The notes under the pieces are model-generated. The model did not search any database and was not told the origin of the DNA. It saw only the letters and a program-made list of their open reading frames with translations. Positions 42,603 to 52,626 of a stretch of 64,000 nucleotides of DNA are shown in pieces. Source of the DNA: Anaeromicropila populeti (GTDB taxonomy: Bacteria; Bacillota; Clostridia; Lachnospirales; Lachnospiraceae); the NCBI RefSeq assembly GCF_900112775.1, contig NZ_FOYZ01000008.1, forward strand, positions 43,009 through 107,008. Reading direction: 5' to 3'. The position numbers and the translations under genes are program-made. Numbering within the stretch: position 1 is the first letter of the stretch; every line of letters begins with the position of its first letter.

Positions 42603-43490
42603 TTATTTATTTTTTTTCATTAAACTAATAAATATTCTACTATTCAATGATTCCTGATTGCTTTTTGGAATACAGCTGTGTAAATGAATTCCTGCTAATC
42701 CGCTTCCTTTTATATTTACATGCTCCTCAATATCCTCTTCAATGTTGTCCCATCCTAAGTCAACAGCTTCCTTGCTGCAAGCTTGACAATTATACGTGTG
42801 GTATTGAACACCTCCTGAAACCTTTTCCCTAACGTAATGAATTTTGCTGCTCCAATGGTCCTCAAACCCCAATTCCTTATAGACATGTTCCATACAGTGA
42901 GGACAAGAAAATACATCTTTCATTGTTACTTTTGGATACCGTTCCCTTATTTCATTCAAAAACTCTGAAAAACTAATCTGATATCCAAAATCTATCTCCT
43001 CATTTCTTTCGTAATGAGAACAATTCTTTTGATGAAGATGAAATTGCCCTTGTACATCTCCATACCGGCACATAATATAATGCTTGAATGGACGTTCTGC
43101 ACTATTTTGATTTTTCCAAAAATTATTAAACTCTTTTTCTGAAATATGTTCCCTCATACAGTCTGGACATAGAACAGCATTTTGCTGAATTTTGCGTCCT
43201 TCATTTAACGCCTCATAAGGAAATTGGAATTTTCCTATATCTACTGTATTAGAATGAAACTTACATTTCTGTTCATTCTGGTGTATGAGATAAATGTTAT
43301 ATAAGTTTCCCTCTTCACAAATAAGAATTGGTTCCTGATTGATACAATACTGTTTCATACGTCTGGCTGCTGCAAGCCTTCGGTTTGTATTGGCAACCGA
43401 ATTATCATAATCCATTGCATTTTGTATTCCAGACTCGGTTATATATTCGGATTTTGTGGTATTTAGGTAGTAATCTAATTCATCTCCCAT
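42603..43490 (-). CDS. Cys/His-rich protein of unknown function, first gene of the island
   Basis: A 295-residue protein starting at ATG 43490, since AAGGAG lies at the right distance (7 nt) from it and touches the earlier ATG at 43499. It is soluble, with at least four Cys/His clusters: CKFH, CPDC..H (~110-115), CPHCMEH (~198-204) and HTYNCQACS (~232-240), plus LHLHSC near the end. Each looks able to bind zinc and each is followed by a similar segment, so the protein may be built of repeated small zinc modules. I do not recognise the family. It is the first gene of the run toward the VgrG genes. Confidence 0.65.
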   Translation of the reverse strand: MGDELDYYLNTTKSEYITESGIQNAMDYDNSVANTNRRLAAARRMKQYCINQEPILICEEGNLYNIYLIHQNEQKCKFHSNTVDIGKFQFPYEALNEGRKIQQNAVLCPDCMREHISEKEFNNFWKNQNSAERPFKHYIMCRYGDVQGQFHLHQKNCSHYERNEEIDFGYQISFSEFLNEIRERYPKVTMKDVFSCPHCMEHVYKELGFEDHWSSKIHYVREKVSGGVQYHTYNCQACSKEAVDLGWDNIEEDIEEHVNIKGSGLAGIHLHSCIPKSNQESLNSRIFISLMKKNK

Positions 43491-43667
43491 GTAATTCATC
43501 TCCTTATCATTTTATAGAATACATTATACCACCTTTCACGTGTAAGTGCCAAAAAAAATGTATAAAACTACTATAACTTGCAGTTCATACATTTTACACT
43601 TTTCCTTTTAAACTCTCTAAATTGATAAAGCATTGCTGGTTCTTCTCCTCTTTTCTTAAATAAGAGT

Positions 43668-43712
43668 AAAAACAACTATCACTTTTCTTCATCAGAAAGG
43701 ATAGTTGTTTTT
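43668..43712 (-). terminator. Terminator of the SLH protein gene
   Basis: AAAAACAACTATC (43668-43680) pairs with GATAGTTGTTTTT (43700-43712) over 13 bp, and on the minus strand is followed by a T-rich tract. It ends transcription of the gene at 43742-47977 before the island. Confidence 0.88.
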
Positions 43713-43741
43713 AAAACTATAATTCAGTTGGTGTTCAGCGC

Positions 43742-46700
43742 CTAACCTTGAGCTGTAGCTGGATCAATGGTAAGCTTAATGTAGCGATGAAGTATAGCAG
43801 AAATTTCACCTATAGTGACATTTACCTTAGGGCTGAACTTATTATCACTGCCGCACATTATAATACCTGCCTGCTGCATAGCTTTTACAGCTTCTTTGCA
43901 AGTGCTGCTGATACTAGATTCGTCAGCATAAGTGATAGCTTCACGAGTCACAGGCAGCTTATAACTTGTTGCCTTTGCATAATTTACAAGAATTGATGCA
44001 GCTTCCTCTCTAGTAATAACCTTGTCTGGTGCAAACTGGCTGTTTCCAACATCCTGAATAACGCCATTTTTATATGCCCATTCCACATACGGAAAATATG
44101 GGTGGTCAACATTTACATCTGTAAAACTGGTTGTGGTAAACGCTTTTGTATTCACACCCGCTAGTTTACCAAGAACAGATGCCAGCATTCCACGAGTCAT
44201 ATAAGAATTAGATGAACATGCTGTTTTGGAGGTTTTCGTAAGAACCCCTCTGCCAACCAAATAATCTATGGATTCTTTTGCCCAATGAGTTTGGGTATCT
44301 GTAACTATAGTTTTTGGCTCTTTATAACCTATTCCACATTTCGACAAATAATTTATTTTAAAGATTACACCTTTACTGTTCTTGTCATAAGTGGAGTTTT
44401 TAATTCGTATGGTTTTACCTTTGGCATTTACGTATACTGCATAAAGACCGCCAGCTGTCTCCTCTTTACTTGGAGTATAGGATATTGTCATAGTTACATT
44501 ATCCCTTTCAAAAGAGGTAATAGTTACCGTTTTTCCATTTTTCTTCATGTTGATAGTAATGTCATATGCACTACGAATACTTTTTATTGTGGCAGGTTTT
44601 GCTAAAATCGTTACGTTGCTAGTGCCTTTTTTCTTCAATTGTTTTAATGCAGCCTGCTTAAAACAAAATTGAATGGACAGACCATTAATCCGAAATAACT
44701 GAACTTTATTACTGATCAATCGGTTTAGGGCAGCACGCTCCGTAATAATAGTATAGCTTTTTGCACCAGGTGCCTTAGCCAAAACCTCTACCCCAATACC
44801 GTTGGTTTCTTTATTTTGTGCTTTAGCAGAAGCCTTTGCATCCTGAATGGCTGCTTTCACCATCTTATCTGTAATCCTAATAACCCCTTGACTCTCTGTA
44901 ACTTTTCCTTTCGCATTCACACTGCCCATAACTGGCTGATCTGTCTGCTTTTCTGGTTCAGCAATAGTTGTAGAACTATCACTAGAGGTTGATCCACCCG
45001 CAAAGGAACCGCCAGAGGACGAACCACCGGAGTTTACTTTCACAAAGGTAATAGTTCCTTTCTTGGCTCCTATTAAAGTAACTGGGGTGCTGTTTTCATT
45101 GGCAACAGTCAAAACGTCATTTGCAGACACAAGACTCCAATAGGTGTAGCCATAACCGTAGTCAATCCCTTTGGCAGAAGCAATGGATGTTCCCGTTGGA
45201 ACGCCTTCTAGCGAAAGGACTTCATTTTGCCCTTTGGCAGATGTAGCATCTATAATACAGAATGGAGCAGTCCCACCCTTTGTTATTAACTTGCTCGTAT
45301 CACTCACCGTTAGTTTTCCGCCTATAATGTATACACCATAGTCACAGCCTGCCGTTAATGTAGATCCTCCAGTAACATTGACCGCCGACAATGCTTCTAC
45401 ACCAATAGAGCCTGTTCCATTAGCGGTAACGTCTAGTATTGCACCATTTTGTACATTTAAAATGTCACACATAACCCCATAGCTCATGGAAGAGGAAACT
45501 GTTAGTACTGTTCCCGATCCACTTACCGTAAGCGTACCGTCCTGTCCTCCTGAGCCACCTAGAAACAGGGAGCCGTTTACGGTTACCTTTGCACCATTGC
45601 TAACGGTTATGGTATCATTATTCATACTTCCACTTATACCACCATAAAGGCTAAGTGGTGCTGTACCAGTAAAGGTAATATTTATAGGCGAACTGATGTC
45701 TCCACGAATTCTGCCATAAATTGCAGTCTTTGTAACAGTGTTGACACTGGTTCCAGAAGGCAAAGTGACATCACCTTGAATATAGGTATTGCTTAGTGTC
45801 AAAATGTTGTTGTGAAAGGAATACCCGTCGGTTTCCACTGTTTTATCGTCGTGAGTGCCATCGGTTAAATCAAGATCGCCTTGCATCATTTTCATTTCAA
45901 CGCCATCATTGGTGTAAATCATCCAATCAGTAGGTTTATCTTGCCCATCGTAGGCAGTTGCCACTCGGACTACACCAGAACCCGTAAGTGGCAATTGTTT
46001 GATTTGTTCCACTGTTGTACCTTGAGGCAATGTGATATAAGTATTGTTTATAATTGAAGCTCCTGTCCCTAACGTCATTTTGTTTATAGGCGTATTATTA
46101 TAATATTCCAGAAATCCTTCCTGTTCTAGTGTTAAAACTGCACCAGGTGCTAACTCCAATGTATTAAAAAATGTAAGGGATTGTACATTAGAGTTTGTTA
46201 ACTTATAGTTTCCATATATCGTAGTAATAAGGTCTGTTTCAATTGTCCTATACAAAGCATTCACCGTTGCACCATTGTTTATTGTGAATACAGTTGGTCT
46301 TTCATTTTGTATATAATTAGAATCCAAAGTGCCCCTTCCAGAAACAGTCATGTCCTTAGTAGCAAGGATAGTGTATATCTTATTTTCCCCATCCAATTGC
46401 AGCATCATTGCAGTATTAGGCAAGTTCAGTTGTGTAATATCCACATGATGCAAAAGCAACGTTGGCATTGTGTTATCTACTGCTGGCATAAAAATTCCAT
46501 AGCCTTCCCCAGCTGTATAATAGACGCTTTGTGCTGGCGGGTTTTGACTCATATCTAACATGCTGGATACGTCACCGCCATTTTGGTTAACCTGCACAAT
46601 GTCTGTGTCGATATTGCTAGTACCACTAATATTAATTTTACCTACGATAAGTCCCTTATCACCAAGGACAACATTCCCAGAGGCATTAATAACATTTGCT

Positions 46701-47977
46701 GCATCTGTGTCTGCAACAAGCTTCACCTGATCTGCCTTGATAGTCAAGTCGGTTGCAAGGATTGTATCCCTTCCATTGCCACCGCCAGAAACCGTTACCT
46801 CTGAACAGTTACCTCCGTCAGCGTCGGTAATGGATAATGCGCCACCGCAAAACCCATATCCCTTGTCAGTCAGTGACACATCAACAGAATCCGCCTTAAT
46901 AACTGCATTTACATAATCAGTAATTCCATATGGTCCTTTTCCATACAAGGTACCTTTGGCTGTAATGGCTAGATCGTAGCCGCTTCCACTTATAATATTA
47001 CTATAATTATCAGAGGTTAGGCTAATATTTCCAAATGGAGCCAACAACGATACACTGTTTGTGGCACTTTCAATTGCCTTATAATAACCGTTTATTGTAA
47101 TATCCTCTGTTTCCGAAACAACAGAAGTTGTTGCTGCCATCACCGTTCCCTTGAGGGAGACACTTTTTTTAGAGGAAACGTCCACTGTATAACCATCACT
47201 ATGCAAAGCATAGTGACCACCCGTTATGGAAATTTTACCCTTAGGTGCAGTCACTGTAGCATTTCCAAATACCAGCAAACCATAATCCCCTTTACCGTCC
47301 ACATAAATATCGCTGTCCGTAGCCGTCACAGAAGCACTTCTACAACTAATGTAATATCCTACTGTGTTGATATTTGCTGCGGAAATACTAAGGTATCCAC
47401 TGGTAGTAATGATTTGCCATGATGAATTCAATAGAAAACTGCCCTTTATGGAAATGGAAACATCGCCGCTTCCATTCACTCTTATGCCATAATAACCATT
47501 TACCGTTAAATCACCATCTCCAGTAATGGAAATTCTTCTGCCGTCACTACTTTGTATTGCATCATAGTTAAGTTTATTCGTACCAATTTTATTGGCTGTA
47601 CCCTCCAGAACAATATTCAAATCATATCCTTCTACCATAATGGCAGTTGCAGTATTATTTGCTATGGTAGCATTTTTCAGTGTTACCGTTGCAGTAGTAT
47701 CCACGATAACAACGTGAATATTCCAATTATCTGCATTGGCTTGATCCGTCGAAACCAAACCATTATTGTCTGTTGCCGCATACCAGTCAGAGCTGTCAAC
47801 AACGATTCCACTAATTGCAATTTCTTGTTTTTGTGCATAGACAACAATACCATCGCTGGTAATGGGATTTACCAACAAAATAGCCAGTACAATTGCCAAT
47901 ATTTGTTTAATTTTTCTTCTGACAGTATTGCCATAAAACCCTCCTGTCCTTTTTTTCAATTCCATCTGTTTCTCCAT
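43742..47977 (-). CDS. Large S-layer-homology surface protein with beta-helix repeats
   Basis: A 1411-residue secreted protein with a signal peptide (residues ~24-48, cut near VVYAQ). Residues ~55-950 hold many short strands with Gly/Asn/Thr turns (for example ISITGDGDLTVNGYYGIRVN), the pattern of a right-handed beta-helix as in carbohydrate-binding Cthe_2159-like domains. A Gly/Ser linker (~1000-1020) and an Ig-like or unknown domain follow, and the last ~190 residues are three SLH domains (THWAKESIDYLVGRGVL..., SFTDVNVDHPYFPYVEWAYKNGVI, SISSTCKEAVKAMQQAGII) that bind the cell wall. It is divergent from the LytTR regulator at 48154. Likely a display or adhesion protein. Confidence 0.88.
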   Translation of the reverse strand: MEKQMELKKRTGGFYGNTVRRKIKQILAIVLAILLVNPITSDGIVVYAQKQEIAISGIVVDSSDWYAATDNNGLVSTDQANADNWNIHVVIVDTTATVTLKNATIANNTATAIMVEGYDLNIVLEGTANKIGTNKLNYDAIQSSDGRRISITGDGDLTVNGYYGIRVNGSGDVSISIKGSFLLNSSWQIITTSGYLSISAANINTVGYYISCRSASVTATDSDIYVDGKGDYGLLVFGNATVTAPKGKISITGGHYALHSDGYTVDVSSKKSVSLKGTVMAATTSVVSETEDITINGYYKAIESATNSVSLLAPFGNISLTSDNYSNIISGSGYDLAITAKGTLYGKGPYGITDYVNAVIKADSVDVSLTDKGYGFCGGALSITDADGGNCSEVTVSGGGNGRDTILATDLTIKADQVKLVADTDAANVINASGNVVLGDKGLIVGKINISGTSNIDTDIVQVNQNGGDVSSMLDMSQNPPAQSVYYTAGEGYGIFMPAVDNTMPTLLLHHVDITQLNLPNTAMMLQLDGENKIYTILATKDMTVSGRGTLDSNYIQNERPTVFTINNGATVNALYRTIETDLITTIYGNYKLTNSNVQSLTFFNTLELAPGAVLTLEQEGFLEYYNNTPINKMTLGTGASIINNTYITLPQGTTVEQIKQLPLTGSGVVRVATAYDGQDKPTDWMIYTNDGVEMKMMQGDLDLTDGTHDDKTVETDGYSFHNNILTLSNTYIQGDVTLPSGTSVNTVTKTAIYGRIRGDISSPINITFTGTAPLSLYGGISGSMNNDTITVSNGAKVTVNGSLFLGGSGGQDGTLTVSGSGTVLTVSSSMSYGVMCDILNVQNGAILDVTANGTGSIGVEALSAVNVTGGSTLTAGCDYGVYIIGGKLTVSDTSKLITKGGTAPFCIIDATSAKGQNEVLSLEGVPTGTSIASAKGIDYGYGYTYWSLVSANDVLTVANENSTPVTLIGAKKGTITFVKVNSGGSSSGGSFAGGSTSSDSSTTIAEPEKQTDQPVMGSVNAKGKVTESQGVIRITDKMVKAAIQDAKASAKAQNKETNGIGVEVLAKAPGAKSYTIITERAALNRLISNKVQLFRINGLSIQFCFKQAALKQLKKKGTSNVTILAKPATIKSIRSAYDITINMKKNGKTVTITSFERDNVTMTISYTPSKEETAGGLYAVYVNAKGKTIRIKNSTYDKNSKGVIFKINYLSKCGIGYKEPKTIVTDTQTHWAKESIDYLVGRGVLTKTSKTACSSNSYMTRGMLASVLGKLAGVNTKAFTTTSFTDVNVDHPYFPYVEWAYKNGVIQDVGNSQFAPDKVITREEAASILVNYAKATSYKLPVTREAITYADESSISSTCKEAVKAMQQAGIIMCGSDNKFSPKVNVTIGEISAILHRYIKLTIDPATAQG

Positions 47978-48057
47978 TGCTTTTCCTCCTCTTTTTCAGA
48001 TGTGGGCGTTTTTTGCTAAAATATCATTTCGTGATCTCCTTTTCAAGTCTTAAAGAT

Positions 48058-48087
48058 CAAGTGGTCAGAAATTTGCACAAGTGGTTA
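48058..48087. promoter_or_regulatory. Direct repeat, possible LytTR operator
   Basis: CAAGTGGTCA (48058-48067) and CAAGTGGTTA (48078-48087) repeat with a 20-bp period and one mismatch. LytTR regulators bind pairs of 9-bp direct repeats about two helical turns apart, and the regulator gene next door has a LytTR domain. The second copy touches the -35 region of its promoter. Confidence 0.5.
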
Positions 48088-48108
48088 TACTTTTATCTCA
48101 TTTTATGA

Positions 48109-48114
48109 TATAAT
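48109..48114 (+). promoter_or_regulatory. TATAAT -10 box of the LytTR regulator operon
   Basis: A perfect TATAAT lies at 48109-48114 with a poor -35 (TTATAC at 48085-48090), as expected for an activator-dependent promoter. Transcription would begin near 48121, downstream of the longest open frame start at 48115. Confidence 0.55.
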
Positions 48115-48153
48115 GTGCAATGGATATTTATATATATAAAGGAGGAATTTCAA

Positions 48154-48879
48154 ATAAATATAGCAATCGTTGATGATATGGCTTCGGATCGTGAAATACT
48201 CTGCAACCTATTGAAGCAATCTATAAATAATTATCCACATCCTATACAAATTACGGAATTTCACAGTGGCGGTGAATTTCTTTGTCATTATATATCAAAC
48301 AGCTATGACATTGTCTTTATGGATATTTTTTTAAGCCATGAAAATGGTGTAGACTGTGCAAGAAAGTTACGTGAACTTGATGAAAATGTCAACCTGATTT
48401 TCCTTACAACTAGTTGGGAATTTGGTGTAAAAAGCTACGATGTCCGAGCAACGGATTACATTATAAAACCAGCAACTTTAGGAAAACTGAAAAGAGCATT
48501 GCGGTACTGTAAAATACCAGAACAACATTGTATTCCATCTATTTTGGTTACTACGAAAAATCAATCTCTGGAAATTGCCCTGAATCGTATACTTTACGCA
48601 GATTATCAAAAAAGGGCTGCCACTATCCATTTAAAGGACTGCCTTATTCCAGTATCGGGAAGTTTTTCAGAACTTTCTGGACAGCTTACGTCATATCCAC
48701 AGTTTATGGTCTGTTTTAAGGGAATTGTTGTGAACCTAACGGAGGTGGGTGAGCTAGGCAGAGATTTTCTTATTATGAAAAACGGTGAGAAGCTGCCAGT
48801 CAGCCGACGCATGCAGCGGCAAGTTCAGCAGCAGCGTCTACGGCTTTCCGCTGGTTCACTAAGAGGAGATATGTTATGA
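48154..48879 (+). CDS. LytTR response regulator, likely ATA start
   Basis: A 242-residue AgrA/LytT type regulator. The receiver domain holds IAIVDD (acidic pair), the phosphorylation Asp in DIVFMDIFL (~residue 55), and TTSWEF plus the Lys in IIKPA. The C-terminal LytTR DNA-binding domain begins at ~residue 133 (ILVTTKNQSLEIALNRILYA). The open frame begins with a GTG at 48115, but that codon abuts the TATAAT box and lies upstream of AAAGGAGG at 48138-48145. The only in-frame codon at the right spacing is ATA at 48154, 8 nt after GGAGG, giving (M)NIAIVDD as in family members. The gene overlaps the next by 4 nt. Confidence 0.85.
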   Translation: MNIAIVDDMASDREILCNLLKQSINNYPHPIQITEFHSGGEFLCHYISNSYDIVFMDIFLSHENGVDCARKLRELDENVNLIFLTTSWEFGVKSYDVRATDYIIKPATLGKLKRALRYCKIPEQHCIPSILVTTKNQSLEIALNRILYADYQKRAATIHLKDCLIPVSGSFSELSGQLTSYPQFMVCFKGIVVNLTEVGELGRDFLIMKNGEKLPVSRRMQRQVQQQRLRLSAGSLRGDML

Positions 48880-50684
48880 AACAAATACTTGCACTAATTT
48901 TAACTATCTTGTTGGTTTGGGGAACAACTTCACCTTCTGTACTTGCGTCGGAATATTCCACAAATGCAGACAGTTTTCAGGAGGACAGTCCCACTTCCAC
49001 ACAAGATACTTCTCCACTGCCTGCCATACCTGTGACAATTACTTTGACAAGCTTTGATTTGCCAGTTCGGATGGATGCAGCGGCTTTTGCTGTTGGAACC
49101 CCTCAGGAGGAACTTGTGGCTTGGTTTACTGATGTTATTGGAGGCTTCACTGGCTATGATGCAGATGGCAATTCCTATGACCTGATATCTGGTGTTTGGT
49201 CATTAGAGAACGTACGTACTGACACAGCAGGAGTTTACTATGCATGGGCTTCCCCAATTCTAGGAACATCATATATTTTGGCAGAGGGCGTTTCCCTGCC
49301 TAGACAACTGTGTGCCGTCTCCATTCAAACATTAGGTAAACCAGATATTAACTGCTGCGTATCTGGAAGGGGTTTCCTTCATTTTCCCTGGGTAGTTTCC
49401 TTAGAGCAACAAGAGCAGTTAGAACAGTTTTCTGCATGGCTTCGGCAAGACAACGGTCAATGGGCGCAATTAGAATCTGGATTTTTGTTTACTGCAAGTG
49501 ATTTACAGATCTCCCAGCGAATTTTTAATTATGGAAGCAATTATGAACTGAAAGTGACCTATCCTAGTGGTCAAACAGGCATTTTGTCCTTTTATTATGA
49601 TGGTACTCTTAGTATCCTTGACTATTCAGGCGGAGATCGGGATGGCGGAGATGTAGACGTCGATAATTCAGGAACTAACACACAACCTGCACCAACTGCT
49701 TCTCAAACGCCAGTTGATTCCACTAGTTATGATAATCCTATTAGTGGTAATCCTATAGAGGACAATTTTTCATCGGAAGCAACTGAAATCATTGAGGATA
49801 GTTCTTGGTCCCAGTCAAATGCACCTGACGAGAAATCTTCGACTGTGGAAACTCAAACCAATCCAGCTGCTCCTCAAACCTCCAGTAAACCCAAGGCAAA
49901 CGTAAATTCTGCCAATAATAACAATGATAACAATTCCAAAATTTCCTCTCCTGAAACAGAAAACTCTATGGCAGGTACTCCCCACGTGCCAACGGAATCA
50001 GCAATACCTGCGTATTCCCACACCACCTTGTCATTAGAAGAAAGTACTTCGTCTGAAGCAGGAAACTCTGGAATGGAACAGCCCAAGGACAACAAAGAAA
50101 CAAGTCAAAAACCGTCAGAAAATAAGAATGACAATCCACTGGTGGAAAGCTCCGAATCCCCAAAAACCACCCGTACAGAGTCCTATTCACCAAATGAGAC
50201 AATTATTTCTAGTCTCCGTCTTAATGATTTGTGCAAAGAGGAGGAAAGTGTTGTGTTTGGATCGGGCAATTTAACTGTCAGCATTCCCAGTAAACTGCTG
50301 TTGGCACTGCAGCTTTCAGAAACTGATACTCTTTCGGTTAAACTGACACAGCCTGAGAGTAATCAAATTTTGCTTGCCGTAGAGGTTTCGGGTGAATCGG
50401 TAACAGAACTAGTAGGAACGGTATTACGGCTTCGTTATATCCCCAAAAATGAGCATTCAAATTTCATTGTCCAAAATGAAGCTGGACAACCCATTACAGA
50501 TGTTTCTTTTAATGGTGAACTTCTGAAATTTACGGTTGACATGGCAGGAACCTACACTATCTTGGAACTATCCAATACACCAGAACCACAAAATAACGTT
50601 TCACCTATTGTGCTTCCCGTGTCATTAGGACTAATTCTGGCAGGAGGAGGAATTACATTTTTCTGGAGGAAACGCTATGTTTAA
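48876..50684 (+). CDS. Cell-surface membrane-anchored protein of the LytTR/kinase operon
   Basis: A 602-residue protein with a signal peptide (residues ~2-25), an extracellular domain at ~45-250, a long low-complexity Ser/Thr/Asn/Pro/Glu region (~260-440), a second folded domain (~455-560) and a C-terminal membrane helix followed by WRKRYV, with no LPxTG sortase signal. I do not recognise the domains. It is encoded between the response regulator (4 nt overlap) and the histidine kinase (8 nt overlap), so it is probably a dedicated sensor accessory or ligand-binding partner of the kinase. Confidence 0.75.
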   Translation: MKQILALILTILLVWGTTSPSVLASEYSTNADSFQEDSPTSTQDTSPLPAIPVTITLTSFDLPVRMDAAAFAVGTPQEELVAWFTDVIGGFTGYDADGNSYDLISGVWSLENVRTDTAGVYYAWASPILGTSYILAEGVSLPRQLCAVSIQTLGKPDINCCVSGRGFLHFPWVVSLEQQEQLEQFSAWLRQDNGQWAQLESGFLFTASDLQISQRIFNYGSNYELKVTYPSGQTGILSFYYDGTLSILDYSGGDRDGGDVDVDNSGTNTQPAPTASQTPVDSTSYDNPISGNPIEDNFSSEATEIIEDSSWSQSNAPDEKSSTVETQTNPAAPQTSSKPKANVNSANNNNDNNSKISSPETENSMAGTPHVPTESAIPAYSHTTLSLEESTSSEAGNSGMEQPKDNKETSQKPSENKNDNPLVESSESPKTTRTESYSPNETIISSLRLNDLCKEEESVVFGSGNLTVSIPSKLLLALQLSETDTLSVKLTQPESNQILLAVEVSGESVTELVGTVLRLRYIPKNEHSNFIVQNEAGQPITDVSFNGELLKFTVDMAGTYTILELSNTPEPQNNVSPIVLPVSLGLILAGGGITFFWRKRYV

Positions 50685-52605
50685 AAATTTATTTTCTTTT
50701 CGACGTTGGGTATCTCTGCTTTTGACAATTGTTTTATCCTCAATGTTGTTTCATACCTTATACCACTTTGACAACAAGTATACAAAAACTACCCCTCAGG
50801 CAATTAATGGTGGATTATATCTTTCGCAGGAGGACTGGATAAACACGCCTATCCGCTATCTTCGAGATGGCTGGCGATACTACGCAGATCGGCTGCTGAC
50901 TCCCGAAACCTTGCAACAGCAGGGGGACACTTATCAATACCTGTCCATTGGTGAAGTCTCTAATTTTTCTATGGGTGACTCACGACGCTCTCCTCATGGA
51001 AGCTCCAGCTACGCATTAACGCTATATCTGCCAGAGGAAATACATACCTATACGATTGAGCTTCCAGAAATCTATTCCGCCTTTCGATTTTATATAAACG
51101 ATACATTGAAACTACAGATGGGTGAAACGGATTTGAAAACCTATCAGGATCAAACTCAATGCCGCATGATTACCTTTGAAGCCTCTGGAAAAGTAACGCT
51201 TCTTCTTGCAGTCAGCAGTCACTCCTGGGTATACAGTGGTCTTGTTTATCCTCCAGCCTTCGGGGAGCCATTGTATTTAAACACCACTCGGGGAGTTCGG
51301 ATAGGCATCTGTCTGATTTTGGTTACAGTAACACTAATGCTTGCCATTTTTAGCTTTTACCTTGCCATCCGTATCCACCGAAAAAATAATATTTGGATTT
51401 TTTTCCTGCTGTGTGTGGCAACCGCAGTGTTTACTTCTTATTCAGTGGTACATGGTATACTTCCAATGCCAATTCAGCCTTGGTATTCCATAGAGTTGGT
51501 TAGTGGATATCTGGTAACACTGCTAGTTATCCTACTTCACAACCGCATTTGTGATGCAAAAAAATATGTACAGCTACTTAGCAACTCTCTAGCAGGAGTG
51601 GTATGTGTACTGGCACTACTTTACGGATTGTTTGCCACACAGCTGACTTTCCCAATAATGCTTGGATTTTCCAATATAGTCTTGGGGTTCAAGCTATTTA
51701 CTGCCTTTTATCTTTTATTTACTGCCGTTGCAGCAATACGATATAAGAATAAAAACGCAACGATATTGCTCTATGGGGATATTATTTATGCCTGCTCTTT
51801 TGTCTGGGATCGCCTTCTGCCTGACTATGAACCTATTTTGGGCGGCTGGTTTCAGGAGTGGGGAAGCCTAAGTCTGGTAATGGCAACAGGGATAGTTCTG
51901 TGGTACGATGTAGCAATGGGCTACCGACACAGTCTTGTCTATGCGGAGGAACAGCGGCAAATGAAACGCCAGCTTATTATGCAGGTGGAGCATCTGCGGC
52001 AAATGAACCAAAAGGTAGAGGAGAGTGCCAAACTGCGCCATGACTTTCGACATCATCTTCGCACCCTTATGACACTTTCTCAAGAAAGCCGCCATGAGGA
52101 ACTAGAAAACTATATTCGTGGCATAACAGAAATTAACGAAGGCACTCGACTGGGACGGCTTACTGAAAACATCGAAATAGACGCAATGGTACAATATTAC
52201 AGCAACCTTGCACGATCCAATCACATTCAGTTTCGTGCCAGACTAAATATCCCTGCCCAGTTAAATATCTCAATTGTAGATTTGTGCGGTGTTCTCGGAA
52301 ATCTGCTGGAAAATGCGGTAGAAGCCTGCCAACGTCAGCAGACTGGAACGAAATCCATTTTTATTGCAGGACGAGTAAACGACGGATGTCTTGAATTTGT
52401 TGTGGACAATAGCTTTAGCGGAAAAGTAAATATTAGCAGGGGACAGTACTTATCCTCTAAGCGGAATGGATTTGGTCTAGGCATTTCCTCTGTTTTGGAA
52501 ACAATTGAACGGTACAATGGTGTCATCAATTTGTATTCAGATGATAAGGGGTTTCACGCCGAGGTATCCATTCCCTTTGAGTCATATACAAGAGGAGGAT
52601 TGTAA
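50677..52605 (+). CDS. 7TMR-DISM sensor histidine kinase, GHKL type
   Basis: A 642-residue kinase. After one N-terminal helix there is an extracellular domain (~residues 35-205) and seven membrane helices (~207-420) of the 7TMR-DISM layout. The dimerisation helix has [13 protein letters not shown] with the phospho-acceptor His, and the GHKL ATPase holds the N box [12 protein letters not shown] and the G box [10 protein letters not shown]. It should phosphorylate the LytTR regulator encoded two genes upstream. The gene overlaps the end of the surface-protein gene by 8 nt. The signal may be a carbohydrate or wall fragment, by analogy with other DISM sensors. Confidence 0.88.
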   Translation: MFKNLFSFRRWVSLLLTIVLSSMLFHTLYHFDNKYTKTTPQAINGGLYLSQEDWINTPIRYLRDGWRYYADRLLTPETLQQQGDTYQYLSIGEVSNFSMGDSRRSPHGSSSYALTLYLPEEIHTYTIELPEIYSAFRFYINDTLKLQMGETDLKTYQDQTQCRMITFEASGKVTLLLAVSSHSWVYSGLVYPPAFGEPLYLNTTRGVRIGICLILVTVTLMLAIFSFYLAIRIHRKNNIWIFFLLCVATAVFTSYSVVHGILPMPIQPWYSIELVSGYLVTLLVILLHNRICDAKKYVQLLSNSLAGVVCVLALLYGLFATQLTFPIMLGFSNIVLGFKLFTAFYLLFTAVAAIRYKNKNATILLYGDIIYACSFVWDRLLPDYEPILGGWFQEWGSLSLVMATGIVLWYDVAMGYRHSLVYAEEQRQMKRQLIMQVEHLRQMNQKVEESAKLRHDFRHHLRTLMTLSQESRHEELENYIRGITEINEGTRLGRLTENIEIDAMVQYYSNLARSNHIQFRARLNIPAQLNISIVDLCGVLGNLLENAVEACQRQQTGTKSIFIAGRVNDGCLEFVVDNSFSGKVNISRGQYLSSKRNGFGLGISSVLETIERYNGVINLYSDDKGFHAEVSIPFESYTRGGL

Positions 52606-52626
52606 AGGTTTTTATCACTACTTTAC

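Noticed and set aside
33384-43490. A complete T6SS or extracellular contractile injection system
   Set aside because: Only spike and tip-like proteins are seen. No sheath, tube, baseplate, ClpV or terminator genes occur in the window.
48115-48153. GTG at 48115 as the start of the LytTR regulator
   Set aside because: It directly follows the TATAAT box and precedes the ribosome-binding site, so it would not be in the mRNA or would lack a site.
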